Position numbers and translations under genes: made by a program. Below the pieces are notes generated by a model that saw only the letters and a list, made by a program, of their open reading frames with translations, was not told the DNA's origin and did no database searches. DNA of 5,127 bases from JAXHUK01 sp034189725 (GTDB lineage: Bacteria; Chloroflexota; Dehalococcoidia; SZUA-161): contig JAXHUK010000153.1 in NCBI GenBank assembly GCA_034189725.1, forward strand, positions 1 through 5,127, written 5' to 3'. This document shows positions 1-5,127 of this stretch, piece by piece (the stretch's first letter is position 1; each line of letters starts with the position of its first letter).

Positions 1-330
1 GGCCAGGGTGATAAAAGTGCCTGCTGAACCTGCCCAACGATCTACGTAGACCACCACTGGGACTTCAGCATCCAGGATGCGATCAACAATTTCCTCGGTA
101 GTGGAGAGCAGGCCACCAGGCGTGTTGATCTCAATCACGACGGCTGCAGCCTGACGGGATTCTGCTTCACTAATCCCGCGGTCTATATAGCTAGCAACAG
201 CGGGGACAATCGCACCATCCACACGTAAGACATAGACCTCCGTGGTAGGTGTTGCTGAACCGATCCCAACTATACCTAAAGATCCGATTAAAATGAGTGC
301 GATGCACACTATTCGTGTTAGCTTCAGCAT
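1..330 (-). CDS. NfeD-like membrane-bound ClpP-class serine protease (5' part, cut by window edge)
   Basis: The first 110 codons of a gene that continues beyond base 1. Reading leftward from ATG at 328-330, the protein has a basic start, a hydrophobic stretch at about residues 6-24, and a plausible signal-peptidase site after Ala26 (GSA|T). The mature part begins with a beta strand (EVYVLRVDG, 31-39). It then shows EINTPGGLL (67-75), the glycine-rich oxyanion-hole region of ClpP/SppA-like proteases, and WAGSAGTFI (99-107), where Ser102 sits at the expected nucleophile position. This combination is typical of the long NfeD family, usually about 400-450 residues. Those proteins carry a periplasmic or extracytoplasmic protease domain followed by membrane helices and an OB-fold domain; the family is linked to membrane-protein quality control, often with a stomatin partner. 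The catalytic Lys, membrane helices and OB domain lie outside the window. GGAG at 336-339 (minus strand), 5 nt before ATG, supports the start. It sits inside the 10-bp palindrome TCTCCGGAGA (335-344). Family assignment is confident; the substrate is unknown. Confidence 0.88.
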   Translation of the reverse strand, partial: MLKLTRIVCIALILIGSLGIVGIGSATPTTEVYVLRVDGAIVPAVASYIDRGISEAESRQAAAVVIEINTPGGLLSTTEEIVDRILDAEVPVVVYVDRWAGSAGTFITLA

Positions 331-368
331 GATATCTCCGGAGACTACTCACTATATCGTATAATAAC

Positions 369-397
369 ATTATAGACTACTGCTCCTTTTTTGCAAA
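369..397 (-). promoter_or_regulatory. Sigma70-type promoter for the nfeD-like gene
   Basis: On the minus strand there is a perfect -10 hexamer TATAAT (374 to 369) and a -35-like TTTGCA (397 to 392, 4 of 6 consensus bases) separated by exactly 17 bp. Transcription would start near 361-362, giving a leader of about 31 nt with the GGAG ribosome site just before the ATG at 330. The -35 lies in the palindrome TTTGCAAA (390-397), which also supplies the -35 of the divergent promoter. Assigned by consensus match and position only. Confidence 0.6.
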
Positions 398-419
398 GCT
401 GTACAGCCTATGATACACT
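391..419 (+). promoter_or_regulatory. Sigma70-type promoter for the HAD hydrolase gene
   Basis: On the plus strand TTGCAA (391-396, 4 of 6) and TACACT (414-419, 4 of 6) are separated by 17 bp. TG at 411-412 with one base before the hexamer makes it an extended -10 (TGATACACT), which can offset a weak -35. Transcription would start near 426, giving a leader of about 40 nt before the ATG at 465. The -35 overlaps that of the divergent nfeD promoter, and the -10 is the left arm of the inverted repeat 411-438. Confidence 0.5.
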
Positions 420-438
420 GGAATTGCTCATTGTATCA
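411..438. repeat. 7-bp perfect inverted repeat over the HAD promoter start region
   Basis: TGATACA (411-417) and TGTATCA (432-438) are perfect reverse complements separated by 14 bp. Arm centres are 21 bp apart, two helical turns, so a dimeric DNA-binding protein could contact both arms on one face. The left arm contains the extended -10 of the HAD promoter; the right arm, read on the minus strand, is TGATACAAT, another extended -10-like sequence pointing toward nfeD. It may be an operator, two face-to-face promoters, or chance; no regulator gene in the window points to one of these. Confidence 0.45.
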
Positions 439-464
439 CGGTTTTTGAGCTTAATAATAGAGCT

Positions 465-1160
465 ATGATAAAAACAGTCTTTTTCGATTTCTACGATACA
501 GTCGTAACGACTGATCCTTCCCGGGAGGAGCTACAACGACAGGCATGTCAGGAGCTCGGTGTTAGCGCAGATACATCTGATATCCCCCGTGGTTATTGGT
601 ACGCTGATGACTTTCTGAGCAGAGAAAATGCCCGTCTCTCGATTCAAAAGCGTTCACCAGAGGAGAAGATGGATTTTTGGGCGAGTTATGAATACATCTT
701 GCTCAAGGAAGCCGGTATCGAGATCACCAAGGAGTTAGCCTTAAAGATAGTTAACCGGCTTCGCCAGCTAGACCGTAAGCTTGTACTATTCAATGATGTA
801 ATACCGGCCATGAGCATGCTTAAAGAAAGAGGCCTCTTTCTTGGTTTGATCTCGAACCTGAATTATAGTTTGGACAGTTTTTGCGATGAGCTTGGTTTGA
901 CTCCCTACCTGGATCTTACATTGACCTCATCTGAAATTGGATCAGAGAAGCCCCAACCACCGATATTCCTCGCCGCGTTGAAGTGTGCCGGGGCAAGTCC
1001 CGCCGAAGCGATTCACGTGGGTGACCAGTATCAATCGGATGTCCGTGGCGCTCAGGGTGTGGGTATCAACCCCTTGCTTCTCGACCGCTTTGGATTTTGG
1101 GAGAATATTAGCGATTGCCCTCGCATACAGAGTCTTGAGGAAGTAGTGAACCATCTGTGA
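465..1160 (+). CDS. HAD-superfamily hydrolase (subfamily IA type)
   Basis: A complete 231-residue cytosolic protein with all four haloacid dehalogenase motifs. Motif I is FFDFYDT (6-12), with Asp8 as the predicted nucleophile. Motif II is LISN (128-131) with Ser130. Motif III is the Lys in SEKPQPPIF (Lys162). Motif IV is HVGDQYQSD (184-192), with Asp187 and Asp192 as likely Mg2+ ligands. The span between motifs I and II, about residues 15-105, is helical in character and fits a C1-type cap that closes over small substrates. The residue two after the nucleophile is Tyr10, where HAD phosphatases have a general acid/base Asp; 2-haloacid dehalogenases have D-x-Y there. Motif IV, however, is phosphatase-like. 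Members of this group act as phosphoglycolate- or nucleotide-type phosphatases, dehalogenases and others, so the substrate cannot be named. The start at 465 places motif I at the usual distance from the N terminus; the ribosome site is weak (GAG at 459-461). The gene stands alone, divergent from nfeD and convergent with mfd. Confidence 0.88.
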   Translation: MIKTVFFDFYDTVVTTDPSREELQRQACQELGVSADTSDIPRGYWYADDFLSRENARLSIQKRSPEEKMDFWASYEYILLKEAGIEITKELALKIVNRLRQLDRKLVLFNDVIPAMSMLKERGLFLGLISNLNYSLDSFCDELGLTPYLDLTLTSSEIGSEKPQPPIFLAALKCAGASPAEAIHVGDQYQSDVRGAQGVGINPLLLDRFGFWENISDCPRIQSLEEVVNHL

Positions 1161-1174
1161 CCAGTCAGTACGCT

Positions 1175-1194
1175 GCCTCAGAATCTCTGTAGGT
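1175..1194. other. Small imperfect hairpin after the HAD gene
   Basis: CCTCAGA (1176-1182) pairs with TCTG-T-AGG (1186-1193) through seven base pairs with one bulged T at 1190. The loop is three bases, and a G-T wobble (1175/1194) can close the base. It begins 15 bp after the HAD stop codon. There is no T-run after it on the plus strand, so it is not a standard intrinsic terminator; it could protect the 3' end of the HAD transcript or be incidental. Confidence 0.3.
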
Positions 1195-1221
1195 GAAAAA
1201 ACACTTCGTGAACAAGAGTGC
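1195..1221 (-). terminator. Weak candidate intrinsic terminator for mfd
   Basis: Reading the minus strand after the mfd stop codon, CACT (1220 to 1217) can pair with AGTG (1205 to 1202), extended by one G-T wobble, followed directly by six T residues (1201 to 1196). The stem is very short and the loop about 11 nt, so termination would be inefficient. The position, 25 bp past the mfd stop in a convergent gap, is right for a terminator, and this is the only T-tract hairpin there. Confidence 0.3.
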
Positions 1222-1245
1222 GTTTCAAACCTGCCCCCTCTTCAA

Positions 1246-4200
1246 TCACTGATGTTCAACTGCCATGAGGGTCAGCACCTCCTCAAGTACTCGTGGCCAT
1301 ACCTTGCCCACTCGATCGGTAGCAATTCGCAGTTGGGTTGTTCCTACTCTTAGTTTGTCGCCGAAGGAGCGCCGAAGTAATTCCCTGTCCATTACAGCGT
1401 TCGGCCTAAGTTTAATCACTATATTCGTATCTTTCGAAGAGATGTCCTGGATATCAGCCCCGGATCCCAGCAGTTTGATCCTGATCATATAGAGCAGGTT
1501 ACTCACTTCCATAGGAAGTGAGCCAAATCTATCTTCAAGTTCAATACCCAGCTCGCTTACCTGCTCCAGGGAATGCACCCTGGATAGCTTGAGGTAGAGA
1601 GATAAGCGGGTATCCAGGTCGGAAACGTACTCTTCGGGTATATACGCTGCAAGGGGCAGGTCAACGGTGGTTGTCGCAGATTCGGGAACAGGTTTCTGTT
1701 TACGTTCTGACTTGAGTGTTGCCACTGCTTCCGACAGGAGACGGCAGTATAGTTGAAAACCAACTGCACCCATGTTGCCACTTTGTTCTGGGCCGAGGAG
1801 ATTGCCGGCCCCACGAATTTCCAGGTCTTTCATGGCAATGCGAAAGCCAGAACCCAGCTCAGTAGCTTCGAATATTGTTTTCAACCTTTTCTGGGCAGCA
1901 TCAGTAAGTTGTTTCCCCTTGTTGTAAAGGAAATACGCATAAGCGCGGTTTACCCCCCTACCAATCCTGCCGCGGAGTTGATAGAGCTGAGTTAATCCCA
2001 GCTTATCGGCATCATCAATGATCAGGGTGTTGGCATTAGGCAGATCCAAACCGGATTCGATAATAGTAGTGCATACTAAGACATTGGTCTTCGATCCAGC
2101 GAAATTGAGCATCACAGACTCAAGGGTTTCCTCAGGCATCTGGCCGTGAGCTATAGCTATCCTGGCCTCAGGTACCAGTGCTTTCAGAGTTCGGGCTACC
2201 CTATCAATGCTCTGAACACGATTATGGACGTAAAACACTTGCCCATTACGTTCTATTTCCCTCAGTATAGCCTCTCGAACCAACCTTTCGTTGTAAGGAG
2301 CGACGTAGCTTTTTATAGGAAGGCGCTCTTCTGGGGGGGTGTCTATGGTACTCATGTCACGAACGCCGATAAGAGACATATGAAGCGTGCGTGGGATGGG
2401 AGTAGCACTTAATGTAAGAACGTCCACCTCTTTTCTCAACTGCTTTAGCTGTTCTTTATGGGCGACACCGAAGCGTTGCTCCTCATCAACGATGACCAGC
2501 CCCAGATTTTTGAATGATACGTCCTTTTGAAAAATGCGGTGTGTGCCGATACAGATATCGATATTGCCATCGGCCAGGCCTTGAATAACCTGTTTCTGTT
2601 CTTTCGCGGAGCGGAAACGGCTCAGGATGTCTATCTTTATAGGAAATGCTCCCAGCCTCTCTCTGAAAGTAGTGAAGTGCTGCTGGGCTAGCACTGTAGT
2701 GGGCACCAGTATCGCTACCTGCATACCGTCCATCACGGCCTTGAATGTGGCACGAAGTGCGACTTCGGTTTTACCATAGCCAACATCGCCACACACGAGA
2801 CGGTCCATCGGAGTCGTCTTCTCCATGTCTCGTTTTACATCCTGCACTGCTTCAAGTTGATCAGGCGTCTCCATATAGGGGAACGACGCTTCAAGCTCCT
2901 GCTGCCATACTGTATCGGGGGAAAATTTAAATCCGGGTAATACGTCTCGAGTTGAGTAGAGTTCCAGGAGTTCTTTAGCCAGAATATTTGTTGCGTCCTT
3001 CACTTTTTGCTTAGACCGATTCCATTCCTGAGTGCCCAACCGACTTAATGACGGGTTATACCCTCCCGGTCCAATGTAATGGTTAACCCGGTCAATTTGA
3101 TCGGTGGGTACATAAAGCTTATCACCAGCAGCATATTCGAGGACCAGGTATTCATGCTCGCCATTATCCAGATTGAGCTTGGTGAGACCTGAGAACCTGG
3201 CGATGCCATGGTCGATATGTACCACATAATCACCGTATGAAAGCTCGGAGAGCAGAGATTCGTGTCGTGCTGGACGTTTGGTCAATGACCGCCGTTTTTT
3301 AGCAAATCCGAATATCTCCACGTCGCTGAAAATAATATCTCCCCCAGTCCCATTAATTCCCCAGCCTTCAGCGAGAGATCCATGTACCAGGGTCAATGAT
3401 CCCAGGGGTGGTAGATGTACTACCTCAGATGCTGGTGTGGCGATAATATCATGTTCCTCAAATAGCTCTGATAGTCTCTCAGCTTGCTGAGAGACTATAA
3501 TGATCCGTCTTTTGTCCTTCCTCATCTCTCTGATAGCTTCGATGAATTCAGGTATAAGCCCGCTGTAGCTTGATACAGGACTGAAGCTTATTTCCCTGGA
3601 CTCGTTTTCGTCACCCCACTGCTCCAGTGCTAGTTTTCGCCCAAATACATCAAGTTTCGCCAGAGTCTCAGCCCAGGTAAAATAGGGCACGGGGTAATTC
3701 CGAGGTAACAGTCCTTGTTCCTCTTGTGCCTGGCGCAGGTCATGTGCCTGCATCTGCAGTTCTGCTATGGCAGTCTCAATAGAGTCGGGTTGATCGAGAA
3801 CAATAAGACTGTGCCCGGGAATGTAATCAAGAAACGAACCATTATTCAAAATAGAAGCGTAGAAATCCATTCCCTCAAACCACTGTCTTGTGGCGAGGAG
3901 TTCTAACTCCCTTTCAATAGTTGCCCTGGCTTCTGCAGATAAGGGTGAGGAATCAATTAGTCTTCGGATATCTCCAATAGCGTTGGCATGTATGATCGAC
4001 TCTTTGGCAGGTATGATAGTTATCTGCGTCACAAACTCTACGGATCGTTGGCTGGCGGGATTGAATAGTCGTATGCTTTCCACTTCATCACCGAAGAGGT
4101 CGATACGTGCTGGAAGTTCGCTGTTTGGCGGGTAGATATCGATAATACCACCACGTCGGCTCATGGTACCGGGCACTTCGACTGAGTTCTCCATTTCATA

Positions 4201-4701
4201 GCCGAGTTCCATCCATTGAGATAGTGTTTGCTCGAGATTGATCTTTGCACCCTTCTTCAGTGTGTAGCATGATGAAGCAAAGATGATGGCGGGGATGACC
4301 TTTCTCACCGATGCGTATGCAGAGGTAACGATCAAAGGAACATTGCCTTCCTGGTTCAGGTTGAAGAGCACACTCAACCTGTGCTGAACAGTGTAGGAGT
4401 CTGACAGGAGGCGCTCGTAAGGGAGGGCATCAGGTTCGGGGAATAGCGCTACCGTGGCGTCATTACCTCGCCAAACCAAGAGTTCTTCATATAACCATTT
4501 AGCTCTCTCCGGTGTACTAGTGATCACCAGTATCGGGGAGTTGAGATGATGGTGCAGACAGGACAAAAGATACGGTTTAGCCGCATCGAGCACTATAAGC
4601 CTGTTCAAGCTGTCCGTAGTCTGTAGCCGTTGCAGAAGACTCTGATAGCTGGGTACGTCATCGATTAAAGAAAGGAGACCGGATAAATTCACTGCAAACA
4701 C
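1246..4701 (-). CDS. mfd: Transcription-repair coupling factor Mfd (SF2 DNA translocase)
   Basis: A complete 1151-residue Mfd, close to the 1148 of E. coli. Mfd binds RNA polymerase stalled at DNA lesions, pushes it off using ATP-driven translocation on double-stranded DNA, and recruits UvrA to start nucleotide excision repair. The N-terminal UvrB-like region includes PEPDALPYERLL (88-99) and SRRGGIIDIYPP (181-192) followed by DLFGDEVESI (201-210). The RNA-polymerase-interacting domain, CarD-like, starts at YGDYVVHIDHGIARF (489-503). The RecG-like motor has Walker A GDVGYGKT (638-645, Lys644), VPTTVLAQQH (666-675), the DEEQ box (739-742), LSATPIPRTL (764-773), TTIIESGLDLPNA (878-890) and QLYQLRGRIGRG (905-916). 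The translocation motif region is about 948-970, and the C-terminal TRCF domain about 1010-1110. No key motor residue is missing, and the N-terminal part lacks a Walker A, as is normal. The longest start is GTG at 4701; a GTG three codons later (4692) has a better-placed ribosome site. It lies 68 bp downstream of pth in the same direction. Confidence 0.97.
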   Translation of the reverse strand: MFAVNLSGLLSLIDDVPSYQSLLQRLQTTDSLNRLIVLDAAKPYLLSCLHHHLNSPILVITSTPERAKWLYEELLVWRGNDATVALFPEPDALPYERLLSDSYTVQHRLSVLFNLNQEGNVPLIVTSAYASVRKVIPAIIFASSCYTLKKGAKINLEQTLSQWMELGYEMENSVEVPGTMSRRGGIIDIYPPNSELPARIDLFGDEVESIRLFNPASQRSVEFVTQITIIPAKESIIHANAIGDIRRLIDSSPLSAEARATIERELELLATRQWFEGMDFYASILNNGSFLDYIPGHSLIVLDQPDSIETAIAELQMQAHDLRQAQEEQGLLPRNYPVPYFTWAETLAKLDVFGRKLALEQWGDENESREISFSPVSSYSGLIPEFIEAIREMRKDKRRIIIVSQQAERLSELFEEHDIIATPASEVVHLPPLGSLTLVHGSLAEGWGINGTGGDIIFSDVEIFGFAKKRRSLTKRPARHESLLSELSYGDYVVHIDHGIARFSGLTKLNLDNGEHEYLVLEYAAGDKLYVPTDQIDRVNHYIGPGGYNPSLSRLGTQEWNRSKQKVKDATNILAKELLELYSTRDVLPGFKFSPDTVWQQELEASFPYMETPDQLEAVQDVKRDMEKTTPMDRLVCGDVGYGKTEVALRATFKAVMDGMQVAILVPTTVLAQQHFTTFRERLGAFPIKIDILSRFRSAKEQKQVIQGLADGNIDICIGTHRIFQKDVSFKNLGLVIVDEEQRFGVAHKEQLKQLRKEVDVLTLSATPIPRTLHMSLIGVRDMSTIDTPPEERLPIKSYVAPYNERLVREAILREIERNGQVFYVHNRVQSIDRVARTLKALVPEARIAIAHGQMPEETLESVMLNFAGSKTNVLVCTTIIESGLDLPNANTLIIDDADKLGLTQLYQLRGRIGRGVNRAYAYFLYNKGKQLTDAAQKRLKTIFEATELGSGFRIAMKDLEIRGAGNLLGPEQSGNMGAVGFQLYCRLLSEAVATLKSERKQKPVPESATTTVDLPLAAYIPEEYVSDLDTRLSLYLKLSRVHSLEQVSELGIELEDRFGSLPMEVSNLLYMIRIKLLGSGADIQDISSKDTNIVIKLRPNAVMDRELLRRSFGDKLRVGTTQLRIATDRVGKVWPRVLEEVLTLMAVEHQ
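3471..3498. repeat. 13-bp-arm perfect inverted repeat inside mfd
   Basis: ATAGTCTCTCAGC (3471-3483) and GCTGAGAGACTAT (3486-3498) are perfect reverse complements separated by TT. In mfd mRNA this would fold into a 12-bp stem capped by CAAG, or cruciform in supercoiled DNA. It encodes mfd residues 402-411 (IVSQQAERLS), between the UvrB-like N-terminal region and the polymerase-interacting domain. The reading frame is intact across it. No T-run follows on either strand, so it does not look like a terminator. Confidence 0.85.
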
Positions 4702-4704
4702 CTT
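4692..4704 (-). promoter_or_regulatory. Ribosome site that may set the mfd start at 4692
   Basis: On the minus strand AAGGTG (4704 to 4699) lies 6 nt before a GTG at 4692-4690, the fourth codon of the longest mfd frame. AAGGTG partly matches the anti-Shine-Dalgarno and has good spacing for this GTG. The first GTG (4701-4699) is itself part of AAGGTG and has no clear ribosome site upstream. Starting at 4692 would give a 1148-residue protein beginning MNLSGLL. Confidence 0.45.
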
Positions 4705-4705
4705 G

Positions 4706-4730
4706 AGGGCTAGCCAACTTGACTAGCCCT
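4706..4730. repeat. 8-bp perfect inverted repeat in the mfd leader
   Basis: AGGGCTAG (4706-4713) and CTAGCCCT (4723-4730) are perfect reverse complements around a 9-nt loop. On the mfd strand it ends 4 nt before the first GTG and directly abuts the AAGG ribosome site. It is followed by CAAGGTG rather than a T-run, so it is not a standard terminator for pth. If transcription starts about 7 nt after the -10 at 4742-4737, the hairpin would form the very 5' end of the mfd mRNA. Confidence 0.7.
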
Positions 4731-4736
4731 AATATT

Positions 4737-4745
4737 ATTGTATCA
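4737..4745 (-). promoter_or_regulatory. Extended -10 promoter candidate for mfd
   Basis: On the minus strand TGATACAAT (4745 to 4737) is an extended -10: TG, one base, then TACAAT (5 of 6 consensus). No convincing -35 is seen 16-18 bp upstream, which extended -10 promoters can tolerate. The start would fall near 4730, giving mfd its own promoter besides any read-through from pth, whose stop codon is 25 bp upstream. Confidence 0.4.
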
Positions 4746-4769
4746 GAAGTCTCAGAAATGAGGAAAACT

Positions 4770-5127
4770 TCAGTTATACTTGTTCATTGCGGCTGTGATG
4801 CCATCCGTTATCAGACAATAAATGGCGTCGGCGACCTCGGGATAGACATCTTGAATGATGGCTCGTTCAACGGCATCAAAGTCACCCAGAACATATTTGA
4901 TAGTATTCCCCCGTTGAGTAGTCCCCTCATCATCGTGAGAGCCAATACCAACGCGAAGACGGGGGAAATCGTTGCTGTTTAAATGTTCGATAATGGATTT
5001 AATCCCGTTGTGTCCACCTGAACTTCCGCGCTCGCGGATGCGTATCTTGCCCAGAGGTAGGTCCAGGTCGTCGTAGACCACAAGGAGGTCGTGAGTGGGG
5101 AGGCGGTAGCGGTGCATAAGCGCCGCT
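4770..5127 (-). CDS. pth: Peptidyl-tRNA hydrolase (3' part, cut by window edge)
   Basis: The last 118 residues of a bacterial-type Pth, which cleaves the ester bond of peptidyl-tRNAs released by stalled ribosomes so that tRNA can be reused in the cytosol. The frame stays open from the right edge, so the Met codon at 5115-5117 is internal (AALMHRYRL) and not the start. The visible part has VYDDLDLPLGKIRIR (17-31 of the fragment), then GSSGGHNGIKSII (34-46), then RLRVGIG. Asp19 and Asn40 of the fragment correspond to E. coli Asp93 and Asn114, with the same 21-residue spacing. By that alignment about 74 residues are missing, including the catalytic His20 and Asn10 equivalents, giving a full length near 190, normal for the family. 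The end, ITAAMNKYN, is typical for Pth. It lies directly upstream of mfd, a neighbourhood known from Bacillus, where spoVC (pth) and mfd are close. Confidence 0.95.
   Translation of the reverse strand, partial: AALMHRYRLPTHDLLVVYDDLDLPLGKIRIRERGSSGGHNGIKSIIEHLNSNDFPRLRVGIGSHDDEGTTQRGNTIKYVLGDFDAVERAIIQDVYPEVADAIYCLITDGITAAMNKYN

Noticed and set aside
292..330. Cys9 near the N terminus of the NfeD-like protein, considered as a lipoprotein cysteine.
   Set aside because: It lies at the beginning of the hydrophobic stretch rather than after it, with no lipobox; a standard signal-peptide site after Ala26 fits better.
387..392. Run of six T on the plus strand in the divergent intergenic region, considered as a terminator tail.
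   Set aside because: No stem precedes it, and no plus-strand gene ends there; it falls at the shared -35 region of the two promoters.
942..1154. Open frame of 70 codons on the minus strand, opposite the HAD gene.
   Set aside because: It overlaps HAD motifs III and IV on the other strand and has no independent coding signal.
2149..2158. 10-bp palindrome AGCTATAGCT within mfd.
   Set aside because: A loopless 10-bp palindrome is expected by chance several times in a window this size and has no supporting context.
1265..4135. Several short open frames (about 61-88 codons) on both strands within mfd, such as 1265-1492, 1753-1995, 2146-2412, 3278-3490 and 3890-4135 on plus, and 1557-1814 and 3045-3233 on minus.
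   Set aside because: All lie inside the intact mfd frame, and their translations show no domain, motif or start-site support; they are shadow frames.
4719..4982. Open frame of 87 codons on the plus strand, opposite the end of pth and its downstream gap.
   Set aside because: It is antisense to a confidently identified pth, has no recognisable protein character, no ribosome site, and its extent is explained by the codon structure of pth.
1..5127. Possibility of a new defence, mobile or biosynthetic system.
   Set aside because: All four genes belong to well-known families, and there are no accessory-type genes, long repeats, integration marks or composition shifts that would support a new system.

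Overview
The window is ordinary bacterial chromosome with four protein genes, two of them cut by the window edges. From left to right: the 5' part of an NfeD/ClpP-class membrane serine protease gene (minus strand, runs off at base 1); a complete HAD-superfamily hydrolase gene (plus strand, 465-1160); a complete mfd gene for the transcription-repair coupling factor (minus strand, 1246-4701); and the 3' part of pth, peptidyl-tRNA hydrolase (minus strand, 4770 to the right edge). I recognise no RNA gene, mobile element, CRISPR array or phage remnant. Coding density is high and base composition looks balanced throughout. No segment looks foreign.

Layout: nfeD and the HAD gene diverge from a 134-bp intergenic region (331-464). 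It holds two back-to-back sigma70-type promoters whose -35 hexamers overlap in one palindrome, plus a 7-bp inverted repeat over the HAD promoter start region. The HAD gene and mfd converge on an 85-bp gap (1161-1245) with only weak hairpins. pth and mfd lie in the same direction, 68 bp apart. That gap has an extended -10 promoter candidate followed at once by a perfect 8-bp hairpin that ends next to the mfd start.

Organism: a bacterium with housekeeping-type sigma70 promoters. The pth-mfd neighbourhood is also known from Bacillus. The sequence style of Mfd, Pth and the HAD protein suggests Chloroflexota, perhaps Dehalococcoidia. This is an impression from protein character only and needs a database search.

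Function: Pth recycles peptidyl-tRNA dropped from stalled ribosomes, and Mfd removes stalled RNA polymerase and recruits UvrA, so the right side handles stalled gene-expression machines. The NfeD-like protease belongs to membrane quality control. The HAD enzyme's substrate is unknown. I found no previously undescribed multi-gene system. The unexplained signals are small-scale: a 13-bp-arm perfect inverted repeat inside mfd, the mfd leader hairpin, and the architecture of the divergent promoter region.
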